A program made the position numbers and the translations under genes. Shown piece after piece: positions 39,731 to 51,563 of a stretch of 64,000 bases of DNA. Under the pieces are notes generated by a model that did no database searches, was not told where the DNA came from, and was given only the letters and a program-made list of their open reading frames with translations. The stretch is from positions 1 to 64,000 of the forward strand of contig NW_025934840.1 of assembly GCF_000764305.2 (NCBI RefSeq), in the 5' to 3' direction. Source of the stretch: Hyalella azteca. Its lineage: Eukaryota > Arthropoda > Malacostraca > Amphipoda > Hyalellidae. Position 1 is the first letter of the stretch; every line of letters begins with the position of its first letter.

Positions 39731-39903
39731 GTTTTTTAGCGTATTATCTCATTTTTGGAAAAAAGGCGCTATTGTGCTCGTCATTTCCGTCCATCCATCC
39801 GTCTGTCTGTCCGTCTGTCCGTCCGTCCGTGACTTCACGCTTTCGTCGATGAGAAAAAGCGCTTTCCGTCACTCACTGCAGTAAGCACTGAGTTATATTT
39901 TTG
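39731..39903 (-). mobile_element. MITE family 1, copy 7
   Basis: A diverged copy (GCGTATTATCTC start, long (GTCY)n tract, CACTGCAGTAAG in place of the perfect palindrome). Confidence 0.82.
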
Positions 39904-41689
39904 TATAGCTCTATTTGATGAGTTATACACATAAACATATAAATAGAGAGAATTAAATTGAAAGTGGACTTCACTTGCAAAGCTTTGTCTAAGGAGCATA
40001 TTTCTGCTGCTAGGAATGTCTTTAAAATTTACAATGCTCATACATCTCTGATACTCTTCTCTATTTGATACTTGGTCTTTTTGAAATGAAAACGTTTTCT
40101 AATTAGGCGTTAAAATTATTATTGATAGATTTTAGATTTTCTTCTAGTTGATGTATAATCTCATTTACCGTTGAAATTTAGAGAAGATATTGTTACAGTT
40201 TGCTACTGACGTAATTTTTCTTCCTCCACCAGATCTGTTAGAACGTTAACGTCACTTTCTCCAGATGTTGGAAAAATTTAGCCGTGCAGGAATCAGTGTT
40301 TTGTAATAATGTTTAATATAGTAAATGATTCAAATTATATTCTTTTAACTACTGTACACGTTTTGAACAGCCTTAAAGGAGCCAGTGGTCTATCCGTCGA
40401 ACTTAGATTTAAATCTGATTAGGAAGAAGTATCTGATAATCGGAATCTCGGCTAGATGGTCGTTAAAATAATATACATTTCCAGGAGAGCATTCTCGACG
40501 AATTTATATTAATAATACATTTCTACAAGAATTCGCCTTTTCAGTTGGTCGAGAGTATTCTTCATTCGACGAATTTATATTAATAATACTATTCTACAAG
40601 AGTTCGCACTTTCATCTAGTCATTATACTAACTTGTTTGTTTATCGCCTTTTCTTCGAAATAAATTTCGATAATCTAGCCGTGTTAATATTTTCTTGCCA
40701 TATGCGTTGGGTAAATCGGAAATTAAATAAGAAACTCATTAAATGTGCAAATCGTATGTCAGTTCGAATTTCCTTCTCCTGGATAATCAACATCGGAAAG
40801 TTGTTACAAGAATGTTGGGACTATCAACAAATGGCGTTGCGTCTCTAATCTCACGAAGAAGACCGTAAAGTTTCCGATCTTATATGTTAATCTCCTGTTT
40901 ACTTTAGTCCTGGAGGGAAAAAAATGTTTTCCAAACTTCCACTGTCAAAAGCATCATTTAATATCTTTCGTACTGGCGTTCAACTGCTGTGGAACGGGAA
41001 AAATAGCAATTGAAAGCTTCACTTCTAACTTCTGTCGAAAAAAAAGCTCGGTATACATAATTTATTAGATTTGTACTCTGTCCTCAACACCTAATCAAAT
41101 AGTTTATCTTCGCAATTGTGCAGCAGTACAAATTTTCAAGTACAAGTTTTTTTTCTCCAGAAACCTCATGTAACAACCCCATGGGCGATAGTCGTTTTGA
41201 ACATTCAAGAACATGAAGAAAATGGGAGTTACACAACCAGATATTTCATACTATATGAAAGGTTTCATTCCGACAGGTTTCATGTACATTAGGTCCGACA
41301 GTGATTTAATTTCAGTACGGTCCGTATGTAAACACTACCAACGCCAGTCGAACTAAATTCGAACCAGTCGGTCACCCAACTTTCCACAATCGATCGGATT
41401 TCTATCCAACGAATGTATTTGCAAACTAAAGTATTTCCACATATTTAATCGTTTCAATCTCAATCCAAATTCGAGCTCAAATGCTATGATACGTGTTCCT
41501 TTACTAAAAAAAGAATATTCGAAAGATATATTACAATTATAAAGCGAGTCTTCAGTCGCGTTTAATAATTACATCTGTCACTTCCTATCAAATTGGTTCT
41601 TAATCTTTCATTGTACGACTCAAATGAAACACAAATCAACCGGAGTAAAATGAATTAAATGTACCCGCACGGGCACAGTAGTCCCATTG
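39904..41689. other. Intergenic, mostly unannotated
   Basis: 40490-40620 has a two-copy repeat (GACGAATTTATATTAATAAT). Otherwise I see no gene or element. Confidence 0.5.
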
Positions 41690-42720
41690 ACACTACAGGT
41701 ACAGGCGCGACAGCAAGCATCTTTTAGTTCTAGTTTCTGGTGCCGAAGGCAGGGAGGGTAGGGCGGCCAGGAGCTCTGCCGCCTCTACGGGACTGTCAGA
41801 CAGTGAGGAGACATTGTGGGACGTGGGGAAGGAGGGGCAGGCGAAGAGATGCTGGACGGACTGGAGGGAATCCCCACACTCGGAGCAGGAGGCACTGGGG
41901 AACCGACCGACCCTAAAAGTGTAGGACGCCAGGGAACTACAGTAGCCCGAACGGAGCTGGGATAGCGCCGATCGATAGGCGCTGGGCAGCGAGGCCTTTT
42001 CTGATGCAATCGGTGGTGGTGGGGTCGCAAGAATAGCGTTGTTCTCGGCGGTCGCCGCAACGTGGGAGCGCTTAGCCTCTCCGCAGGCGTCGGCGGGCAT
42101 GATGCCGTTCATCAGAAAGGGCGCAACAAGGTGGCCCAATCTGGACATAAGAAGGCTTTCATGGGACGGTCCCCGAGGGCAGCAGATACAGTGTAGAATG
42201 GAGTATGGGTAGGCTGGAGGCCGGGCGCTGGCGAGAAGCTGTGCGTAAGCCAGGTCTAGGTGAGCGAGCAGAGGAAGGACGCCAGTTTAATTGTGGAGAT
42301 GGGCGATCGGGGCCATTTTGAGGCAGCCGGTGGCCAATCTCAAAGCCGTGTTTTGGATAGTTTGGAGGCTTGTTATTGCGGTGCGTGATGCGACAAGGTA
42401 CCAGACGGGACAGCGTAGTTGAGGATTGGGCGCACGATTGTGGTGATGATGTCCTCCTTGGAGAAATCTCAGTTAGTGCCAGCCAGGGGTCTTAGGTAGA
42501 GAGCATGTCGCTTTAGTGGCTATGGCTCCGATGTGAGGTGAAAACGTGTAATGGGTGTCCCAAGTGACGCATGGGATTTTGGAGCAAGAGGTAACATGCG
42601 GCAAGTAAGCAATAGCAGATTTTTGGACCTGGCCTAAATCTCGGTAAGCCAGCCAGTGCGCATAGCACGCTTAACAGCAAACATATTGAGCCGCCTCACT
42701 GACATCCACATGTCACGAGA
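41690..42720 (-). pseudogene. Decayed non-LTR retrotransposon, ORF2 C-terminus
   Basis: The minus strand ends with ALSQLRSGYCSSLASYTFRV then CSECGDSLQSVQHLFACPSF, the C-terminal CCHC-like region of jockey/R1-type LINE ORF2. Upstream, broken frames read LQTIQNTALRLATGCLKMAP, the RT thumb motif (Q-x-x-QN-x-AL-R). GC content is far above its neighbours. It is truncated at its 5' end and frameshifted. Confidence 0.88.
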
Positions 42721-43249
42721 GAGGCTAATAACACTTAAGGACCGTAACTTGGCTTAGCGGTTAAAAAAACACATTTTGAATGGATAAGGTCCATAAAATA
42801 ATATATATTTAGGTTGCCGAAAGTAACACCTGACGAACCGGCAATAGTCGGAGCTGAATTGCAATTCAAAGTCGACTGAAATTTATGTTTTATTAGGTGC
42901 TATTAACGACCTTGTTGATGAAATCTTTTAAAAAGGCCGGAATATTTTTTTAAAATCTCGTCTCACAACTAAAATGGACAGCTACAAGAGGCTAAATCTG
43001 TGCAAAGAATGTGAATTTTTTTATATACCACAGATTTTACTTTTCTTCACAGAAACTAAGGTTTGATTCATTGAAAACCTTAAACTTTCTTTTGTTAAAA
43101 ATGAAGTAAAGCTTCATGCAAAAAATATATATCTTTTCTTAAAATTGCCACTTTTTCAGGCTACTCATTAAAGAGATTGAATCTAGTCCAAAGTGAACAT
43201 GACATTCATAATATTGAGTGGGTTGATGATTCGAGACTTCTCAGTAAAA

Positions 43250-44304
43250 TCAATGATGCTTTCTCCCTCTTCGAGTAGTTTTCGGCCTCGCCCCAGTAGC
43301 CCCCCATGGTACTAAACTCACTTCCTCGTCAGGGTTTAGTTTTGGTGGAGGAGGAGGACGGTTCCTTCGTGGGTTGGACTCATCGGCTATAGGATAACTT
43401 GAACTATCCGTAGTAGATGTTGTACTGTCTCTACTAGCTGATGAATTTCTACTACGAGATTTGTCAGTGCGACGTTGTTCATTCGCCCGCTTCTTTTCTT
43501 CATCGATCCTGTTCAAAAAGTTGTCGATTTTCATGTGCTCTGGGCCTACAAGTCCTTCCTCTAAAGCAGAGACATCAGCTATATCGTTCCAGCCATTATT
43601 ACGGCTTCGTGGCCAGGTCTGGCCCTTTTTAAATCTCGACCTCCTATCTCTTGAAAGTGTATCTTGACTAGAAAACGATGCTAATTCTTCGACGCTACCA
43701 AGTGCAGCAGCTGCTCCATCCGTACTGCGAGCTTCATCGAGCGCACTACCAGAGCAATTCTCTGAGATTAGCGCATCTTCCTCCTGATCTTTCGTTTCAG
43801 TAGGAGTGCGAGGTTCACTGGGCGAAGAGAGTTGTTCAGTGCTGGTTTCAACATCGGCCGCGGCTAGAGCACGCTGTCGTTCTCTTTCGTCCGGAATTTT
43901 CTTGGGAGGTGGGGCGTCATCAAGGTATCGAGGAACGTATGTAGGAACCAGGAACAGCAGGTACACACAAGTAGAGCAATAACAGAACGCGAGGAGCACC
44001 CAACGGATATTCCTGGGTTCCTCTTTCGTGCCTGCGAAAGAGACTGAGTAAAACTTTTGCCACGTTCTTCGGCTTACTATGAAAAACTTGGAAATACTCT
44101 TTTAATTTTTAATTCAGATTCAGATATTTACATAGTGAATCAAGATACCACTCTACACCAATCAAACGATATTGTACTCCATAAAACAGTGGTACACTAA
44201 CCAGGGTGCATGACGACGTCAACGACAAGATAAATTGCGAAGGCAATGGTAGCCGCTGTAAGAAAACTTAGGAAACCTTTACGAATTTTACTCTTGACGC
44301 TCAT
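43250..44304 (-). CDS. Two-TM hairpin membrane protein, paralog A
   Basis: Exon 1 (44304-44202) encodes MSVKSKIRKG then TM1 (FLSFLTAATIAFAIYLVVDVV). A phase-1 intron joins exon 2 (44031-43250), which begins GTKEEPRNIRW, then TM2 (VLLAFCYCSTCVYLLFLV). A roughly 200-residue hydrophilic tail follows with charged, Ser-rich and Pro-rich segments (RPPPPPKLNPDEE). About 294 residues in total. The short loop and the phase-1 intron inside it are shared with paralogs B-E. No known family is recognised. The topology suggests a membrane-anchored cytosolic scaffold, which is inference. Confidence 0.78.
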
Positions 44305-45049
44305 GCTGTCCACGTTCGGTACCCGTTTAATCAAATATATATACTCTGAAATTCTTCAGGAAAGTAATCAGCCATAGAATAATGCTTAACGTATTTCAGA
44401 GGTAGGGAGTTTAAAAAAACGTGCAATGCTAAATAAATAATGCAGAACTCAGGTCAAATGTACGAATGGAAAAAGTTCCATTCAATTAGATTGAATTAAC
44501 GAGGATATCAAAGTTAAATTCGGTACATAATTATCGTCATTAGATTTAAAATTCAGCTCTATGGCACAAAAAATCATCATCAGCTTCGTATCATCATTCA
44601 AGAATGCATAATTTATTCTAATTAGCTTTAAGAAGCGAAAGAAGTTCGTCAATGCTGTCAATGATAACTCAGAGATATTCTTAAATTCTCAATATCTTTT
44701 TTATTCAACAATAGCTCGGGTAGCCCGGGGAACGCAATTAGTCCCCTAGATGTTTGTATAAATCGTCATCCCCCAGGGGCTCAAGATACTCTTTGGGTTA
44801 GGCTACTCAGTGAGTTACGCTACACGGTGGCTGAAAGATTTGCTGAGTTTTTTATGCCATAGGTCAAAAAAATTTATTCGATATTCAAACCAACATGGTT
44901 CCTGGAAGCCCGAAACGTGGCCACTACAGTTGTAAAGAAATATTTTAATTAGTGTCAGTTATTTAAATTACTTCCAGTTAACTGCTCGTTCCTGTCAGTA
45001 GCCGAGCGAGTTTTAATCATCGGAGACGCTACAGCTTTTCCGAAATTCT

Positions 45050-45055
45050 TTTATT
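45050..45055 (-). promoter_or_regulatory. AATAAA overlapping the stop codon of paralog B
   Basis: The minus strand reads GATAAATAAAAG. The in-frame TAA stop is part of the only nearby canonical poly(A) hexamer. Confidence 0.45.
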
Positions 45056-45812
45056 TATCCACAGCAGCTTGTGGGGTAAATTTGTGGATTTGGTCAACAC
45101 CCGAGAAATTCTTGACCTCCTCAGATGAGCCGCAGACAATTTCAGGAAATGACAAAGATGACAGAGCTGGTGAAGTCCGATTATCGATTCCATCTTGACT
45201 TAGGCTTGAATTTTGCCTGGGATGGTCTTCAGTGAGGTCCGGAACCATTCCTTCTCTTCCTTCCAATTGTGGCGTGTGTGAGATTTGCAAGGACTCGTAA
45301 GGAGGAGGCGCACTTTCTACCGAAGAAGCCCTACGTAAGGACCTTAAGCTGAGGTCGTCAAAAGATGGAGGAAGAATCACCCGAGCATAAGCCTCGTACA
45401 GTTGCTGCTTTTCATCTTCCTTCAACTTTCCCGTGTTATTTGCCATTGCAACGGAGATCATGACGCACATTATGAGAAAAAAAGCGCTGACGTACTTCGT
45501 ACCGCTTTCGATCACTCGAGCGTCTGCCAGAAAAGAAGTAAGAGACTATATGTATGTACGATAATAACTAAAATGGGAAACTTGTTTAAGACGTCAAAAC
45601 AACTGAGCGCATGGGCAGAATGCCCATGCGCCCAAGTATAAAATGCAACAATTTGATATTCACATTAATTAAACACTCACACCAACAGTTCTCAACGTTG
45701 TACCGTCATTTCGTAGAGTATCGATGGTGATGTAAACAAGGCCGGAGAGGGCGAGTCCCGCGACGATTACACACGCGAACCAAGTCACTGTGCGCCTGGC
45801 GGTAGATACCAT
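45051..45812 (-). CDS. Two-TM hairpin membrane protein, paralog B
   Basis: Exon 1 (45812-45683) encodes MVSTARRTVTW then TM1 (FACVIVAGLALSGLVYITI). Exon 2 (45523-45051) starts DARVIESGTKY, then TM2 (VSAFFLIMCVMISVAMA) and an about 110-residue tail containing APPPYESLQ, a PPxY WW-ligand motif. About 200 residues. The stop codon overlaps an AATAAA hexamer (45055-45050), so the 3' UTR may be extremely short. Same architecture and intron phase as paralogs A and C-E. Confidence 0.78.
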
Positions 45813-48800
45813 GACCAAAAAACTTTGTACTTCTGTTGATAAATTTGACCAGTGGAAGGTATGTTTATCACACTTTCACCAATTAAGTTCACTGTACGAA
45901 TCAGTTAAATCCTTTCTGCAGATTATTGTGAAGAAGATTGGATTATTAGTATTATAGTGAACTGTAAATCGTAGGCTCGGCCAAAGAAAGATATTAAGAT
46001 TTCAAGGGTCCATTCAAAGACGTCTGTCAACCATTTCGCTTCCTGGAAAGAAACTATCATTAACTATTTCCATTCAATACTTGCAAAAATCAACAAGAGC
46101 ATCAATCAGTTCAGTTGTTTTGTAAAGTCAATTCAGGGGAAAAAATAACTGAAATTAAACCATTCGACTGAAGTTAGATCTCTTAATGGACCTCCTGCGA
46201 TCAAAACTCTATTCCAATTCCTCGGAAAAGCTCCTTGAAACGTAACTGTTGAAACTGTATTTACAAAGTATAATGAAATGTACCCTAGGGATCGCCTATC
46301 TGTCTAATTATTGGAGATTTGCAAAAGAAATACGTTTTTCCTACAAGACTGTTCCTGTCATAAATCAATCGCACGCACGGAAGCAGTCCGATGGTATAAG
46401 TGCAGTAGTTTCTACAAATAAGGCCCGCAGGCAACATCAGCCGTGGTGCTTGCTGCCGAACTTTCGGGACCAGAAGATGACACGGAATGCACAGGCGGAA
46501 GAAATTTTTCATACCTATCTTGGATAAATGCCTGATAATCTGTGTTGAGCAGATAAAAAAAAGCCCCCCAGCACAGCGCGAAGGTGGGAGGCAGAGGCTT
46601 CCCTAGGCAACAAACTTCAACTGAAACAAGGTCTTCCAGAACCTTAAGCTGGCATGGTTATTGCTTGAAAACGAACCCCGGAAAAATCTATTACAATAAT
46701 CACGAACATTGTCCAAGCATAATCGTACACTGAAAAACGATGAAAGGCTTCAAATTCAGAAACAAATCTCAACAGAAAGTTAATATGAATCATTCAAACT
46801 AATAACATTTCAGTGAAATTTAGCCATACTGCAAAAACTCATCTGTCAAAATTACTAGAGACATCATTTGATGCTAGGAACTAGATCTAACGGAATAAAT
46901 AATTGAAAGAATCGAACTGATGAATAAAATCAATCTGCTTTCACATTGTTTGAAGTGAAACTGACTTGATTTTGAGCTGGTCAGTACCTAAGTAAACAAC
47001 AGAATAGGAGTTCTATTTGCATAGTTTTCGATTTTTGAAGAGTAAATTTAAATGACTAGCAGGTGCTAAGTCTAAATAAAAGAAACTTCAAGATATCTTA
47101 AAGAAAACGACCAATGCTTGAAAAATAGACAACGAGTAGTCAATTTTCCGCACATGAACCCGCTTTTCATATCTTCAAGCCTAAGACCAGCTCATTCATG
47201 TACTCTTAGATCATTTGTATCGATACCGCTGGGAACAAGTAAAAACTGAAATAATTCGGTCCCGCGAGCTGTATAGTGTATACGCTCTGCCACAAAAACG
47301 CTTTGGAGGCCATGCATGGGAAGACGAGTTACCAGAATTTCAAATTTCTTATGGGACCGAAAACTTTTCACGAGAAAAGGCAAGGGTAGGCCTAGTAGGC
47401 TTGATCGAACTTTAGCGTAATGGAAGTGCAGCAATTGCTACGCATGGTGGCGACTTAAATTAGGCATGTCTGGAGATAGCTATGACCCGCAGAAGCAGCG
47501 ATTAAGTTAGTTTGTATGATCTCCAGTATTTCCTGTAGTGTAGTAGGCCTAACTAACTGATCATCTTGAAATTAAAAGTTTCTGTTCGCATATCTGGTAG
47601 TTCAAAACACATCAATATTCACTACTGCACATGTAATTCGGGCCATCGTAATATATTTTTTGTACACATTTACCACCTAAGGATGAATACGGAAGCACAG
47701 CCGTTGGCCACCAATCCAGTCAACTAGCCTCGTCCGTAGCCAAGGATCAGGCCAAACGTGCACCACAGCTAGCTACACTTAACTGTAGCTAGTGCAAGTA
47801 CAACTCCCAAGAAGCACTACAAGCCACACCAGTTTCGAAAACTGGCGTAAAGCCTCGAAAACTGGCGTGAAGCCTCGCAAACTGGCGTAAAGCCATAGCG
47901 CCGTGTGTCCGCAGCCACCGCTCAAGTCAGTTTAGTCTTCATAAAGGCTAACACCCCAGCCCAGCATGTTCCTACCTCCACAACTACGCAGTTTCTCCAC
48001 CTATCGGCAACGACAGACTACAGGTCCTACTAGCCCCGCTTCTCCACCTTGATGTAGCCAGTGAAGTTAGGTTAGGTCCAGAAAGGTTTTTTGGGTGGGG
48101 ATCGAACTCCTGAGAGTGAGGGTAAGTGTGGAGGTAGGAGGAGTACAGGAAGTGATAGTGGGTCGTATAGGCAATGGACAACACAGGGCGCTATCAGGGT
48201 GCTTCTTGGGCACATGACGATTCACTGGCTTCCAGTAGCCTAGCCAACCTTCAGTCATCAGAATAGAACTACATTGCCGATGTACTTGCAGTGACACTCA
48301 AATTTTAGATAGAATGTTGGATAAGTGAACTAAATAGGAGAAAGATTTTACTTTTTGAGGTCAAAGCTGGATTTTGTTCAGGTTGGCTTCACAGCTAGCG
48401 CATGAATTATTGGTTGTAGTAGAGACTAATTGGGGCTCTGGAACTATAAGGGTACTGAAACGCCCCCTGCGAAGTTGCCATGCACGTTGCACTACGACAT
48501 TTCTCACCCTGGGGCATCCGAGCACAATTAACTTCAAATCCATCACCGACGTAAATCGTTCTTAACCCTTTACCGCCTGACACGAGTAACCGGAGCAATA
48601 TTGTCACAAGCCTACTTCCCAAAAAGGATACGTTGCTAGTGAGCGCAAAATGACTTGCACTGATGGTTGCCGCCACTTACGACAACTTTAAAATGTTCTC
48701 TGTTGCGTACAAACGTCCTGATGTTGCTACACTCGATAGTTTACGCATAATTCAAGTTGATAGTTATTTTCCCGGAGAGTGTCATACGGCGATAGAGGGT

Positions 48801-48855
48801 TAAGAATTATCATGACGTTCGACGATTGTTACGACTAATGCACACCAATGATACA
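45813..48855. other. Between paralogs B and relic, no gene recognised
   Basis: AT-rich to mid-GC sequence with scattered short frames that show no motif. 47840-47895 has three copies of AAACTGGCGTAAAGCC. 48090-48125 contains a B-box-like GAGTTCGATCCCC on the minus strand without a clear A box. Confidence 0.45.
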
Positions 48856-49003
48856 AAAAAATTATAACTCAGTACTTACTGCAGTGAGTGACAAAGGGCG
48901 CATTTTCTCGTCGACGAAAACGTGAAGTCACGGACGGACAGACGGACGGACATGGCGAGCACAATAGTGCATTTTTCCCATAAATGAGAAAATGCGCTAA
49001 AAA
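48856..49003 (+). mobile_element. MITE family 1, copy 8
   Basis: An intact copy with the palindrome, three to four GGAC units and both inverted ends. Confidence 0.85.
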
Positions 49004-49509
49004 GGTTTTCTACTGAAAGTGATTTTCTATCGAACATGTAGGTCGGGACTTGCCTGGGTTGGGCGTTTTGCTTCAGCTCCAGAATCATTCAAGTAATAGT
49101 AAGGATGCTATGGAGAATAGCAGCTAAGTAGCTGGTTGATTTGATGTCAATTGCAAATTTTGCTTCGAGGAATTGCAAACATAATCGCTAATGAAACATA
49201 AATAAAAGAACTAATTTTAATGTTATTAGCAAATGACTTCATTCCTGAAGTAACCCGCAAAATTCTAACATCAATGCATATAAATTATGCAAAATTAAAA
49301 TTTAAGATTGAAAACCCAGTTACTAATTTTATAAACGTTCTTTAGTATAACGAATACAAAATGGAAGAAACTGGCTCATTGAAAAAATCCGTGATGAAAC
49401 TTCACAGCTGACAACACCAGCGACATTAAACTGGAACTACATAGACCACCATGATGTACGTAACTCATCCGCTAGAAGCCAAAATTTTCAACTAGCCCAA
49501 ATACTAGTC

Positions 49510-49880
49510 CCGTTCTAGTTAAGTAGCGAATTGAATAACAGTTCGTTTACTTCAAAGAAACCTTGACGAATATGAGCAAAAGGTAGCAGCTGCGTTATCA
49601 AATATGCTAAGGATACAAGAGCAACAGTGAAGATGTTGACATGGGCTTCCCTCCTGGACCAGCAGCTTTTTGATTCCCCGACCAGTGACCTGCGAAAGCC
49701 TCCAGTCATTGCTCGAACAGCACTGGCAGTTTACAGTAATTTTTCGAATAGCACCGCGACAATTCCTAGTCATCCGGTGAGCCCAATTATAGCACCTACA
49801 GCCAACCCAATTATGCGCAATGCGCCTTTCCATCTCCAACTGTCTTTTCCATTTCTTCTTCTTTCTGGCCACTCTGCGCC
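49510..49880 (-). pseudogene. Possible decayed sixth hairpin paralog
   Basis: One minus frame reads WRWKGALRIIGLAVGAIIGL, then stops. It resumes as LGIVAVLFEKLL, stops, and later has a second hydrophobic helix (VNIFTVALVSLAYLITQLL). The WK-x-AL-x-x-x-x-x-x-V start resembles TM2 of paralog D (GWKIALYVLVVV). Two in-frame stops and no clear exon 1 argue for a relic or coincidence. Confidence 0.25.
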
Positions 49881-50009
49881 ACCTCTTGTTCTTTTCCACT
49901 CTTTCCTAGTGGCACCGCACACACACACATCCGGTGGGTACTGCCACAGCTTACGATCATTACTGCGTGCCCGACATTTTTACCTGCATTGCACGATTAC
50001 GATCTAGCG

Positions 50010-51560
50010 AGTGACGGTCTTTTTCCTGCCTGAATAGGCTGGACGCAACCAACCGGCAGTCGGTTGGCGGAATTTTGGGCCTGTCATCGAGTAACCTCGT
50101 TTCCAGCAGTTCGTTTTACTGTCGAAGTAATTATTTCGCTTACAAGTCTCTTACTTAATAAGGAAGATTACTAGAAGCATCTTTTCAAAACCATTCCTGC
50201 GTTTTTTTTCAAGTTCATTCCTGCCTTCTTGAGTCTCTCGAGAGTCTAAGACTTTTTATTCAGTTTGCATACGATCGAAATGCAATTTGAATTAACGAAG
50301 GCAGACTACATAGATCAGAATAGGTAGTGGAACCTTTTCTAAAAAATCTCAAGCGACATGAAAGGAGAGTGGACAACGTAAATATTTCCCAGTTATTTGT
50401 GCTGCTCGCTTATTCCGAATAGAATTCTTACATTAAATGGCAAGCTCACGCTAGTCTGCCGCATAGTCTTTTCGCCCCCATTTAGTACTCAAATATTCTG
50501 AGTTCTACTGGACTCATGCCTTTAATCCAATTTGTTCAGAGCGGCAATTGGAATTGTAAGTACCTCGGCCCCACTGGCATCTGAATTTTAAATACTCTCT
50601 TCACTACGGTTTATCGCTTCCTTTCAATTCTTCTCATCCCTCAGATATTGTAGGAATGGTTTGTCAACGAGCCCCAGCTTACGGACCCTAGCGTGACTTA
50701 TAGACAAAGTCTTTCAGCAATACAAACGATAATATCGGCATTGGCTCGATTTCATTTGATGATTACTGGAGAGTTTCCGGACTATATATGAAGTCTATCA
50801 ATTCTTACGAGTTCAAAATTAGATTTACCCGAATCAACGTTATGATAATTTGATCCTATAACAGCTAGCAACGAGTACGCGTCAAAACGGGGGTTGACTC
50901 TAGTTCCGTAAGAGTTAATGCGATAATCATCATACGTCCTCTTGATGCTCAAGACTATGCACACATGATCATGCAAGACTGGCCTGCAAATATTCAAGAG
51001 GGTTGATGAATGAGGATGGATTATAACGTACGAGACGTTAATTGCAATCGGCGAACTGAAACAGCCGGGGTACCGTTAGAGTCCCCTGACAACGTTATTT
51101 GGATTATTCTTGCCGGTTGAACTGGCATGGAAGTTTCAGGACGTTTCATACGAACAATCATGCGGTCGTCTTATCGGCGCTGGCTACATAGCTCCTAATA
51201 GCAAAAAAGTTTTTCTAGTTAAAGCTATCCGACTGATTTACTATGTCACTAACTATAATTTCATCAGGCATTTGCAGTGAGGGGCAGGATAGGAATAAGA
51301 AATTATGTCCTCATTTAAATTGAAGAAAACAATCGAAATGTCCTAAACAAGTAAAATCAAACTAAATGACTGCAATCCTACAAACCACCAAAACGACAGT
51401 GTTTCACACTGTAAATTAAGAACATGATCAACAACATATTTCAGTAAAATAGAACTTAAAAGTAGAGGCTAGACATAATATGCGAGCCAATGAGCTAAAA
51501 ACTACAGTTACTGCAGTTGGCAAGTGTTCACTTTTGTCTTGCGTAAAAACCCCCATCAAC
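50010..51560. other. Intergenic, nothing recognised
   Basis: No frames, repeats or RNAs that I can support. It is the 3' flank of paralog C. Confidence 0.45.
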
Positions 51561-51563
51561 TGC

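Noticed and set aside
48090..48125. tRNA-like B box on the minus strand
   Set aside because: GAGTTCGATCCCC is present, but I could not find an A box or a foldable tRNA.
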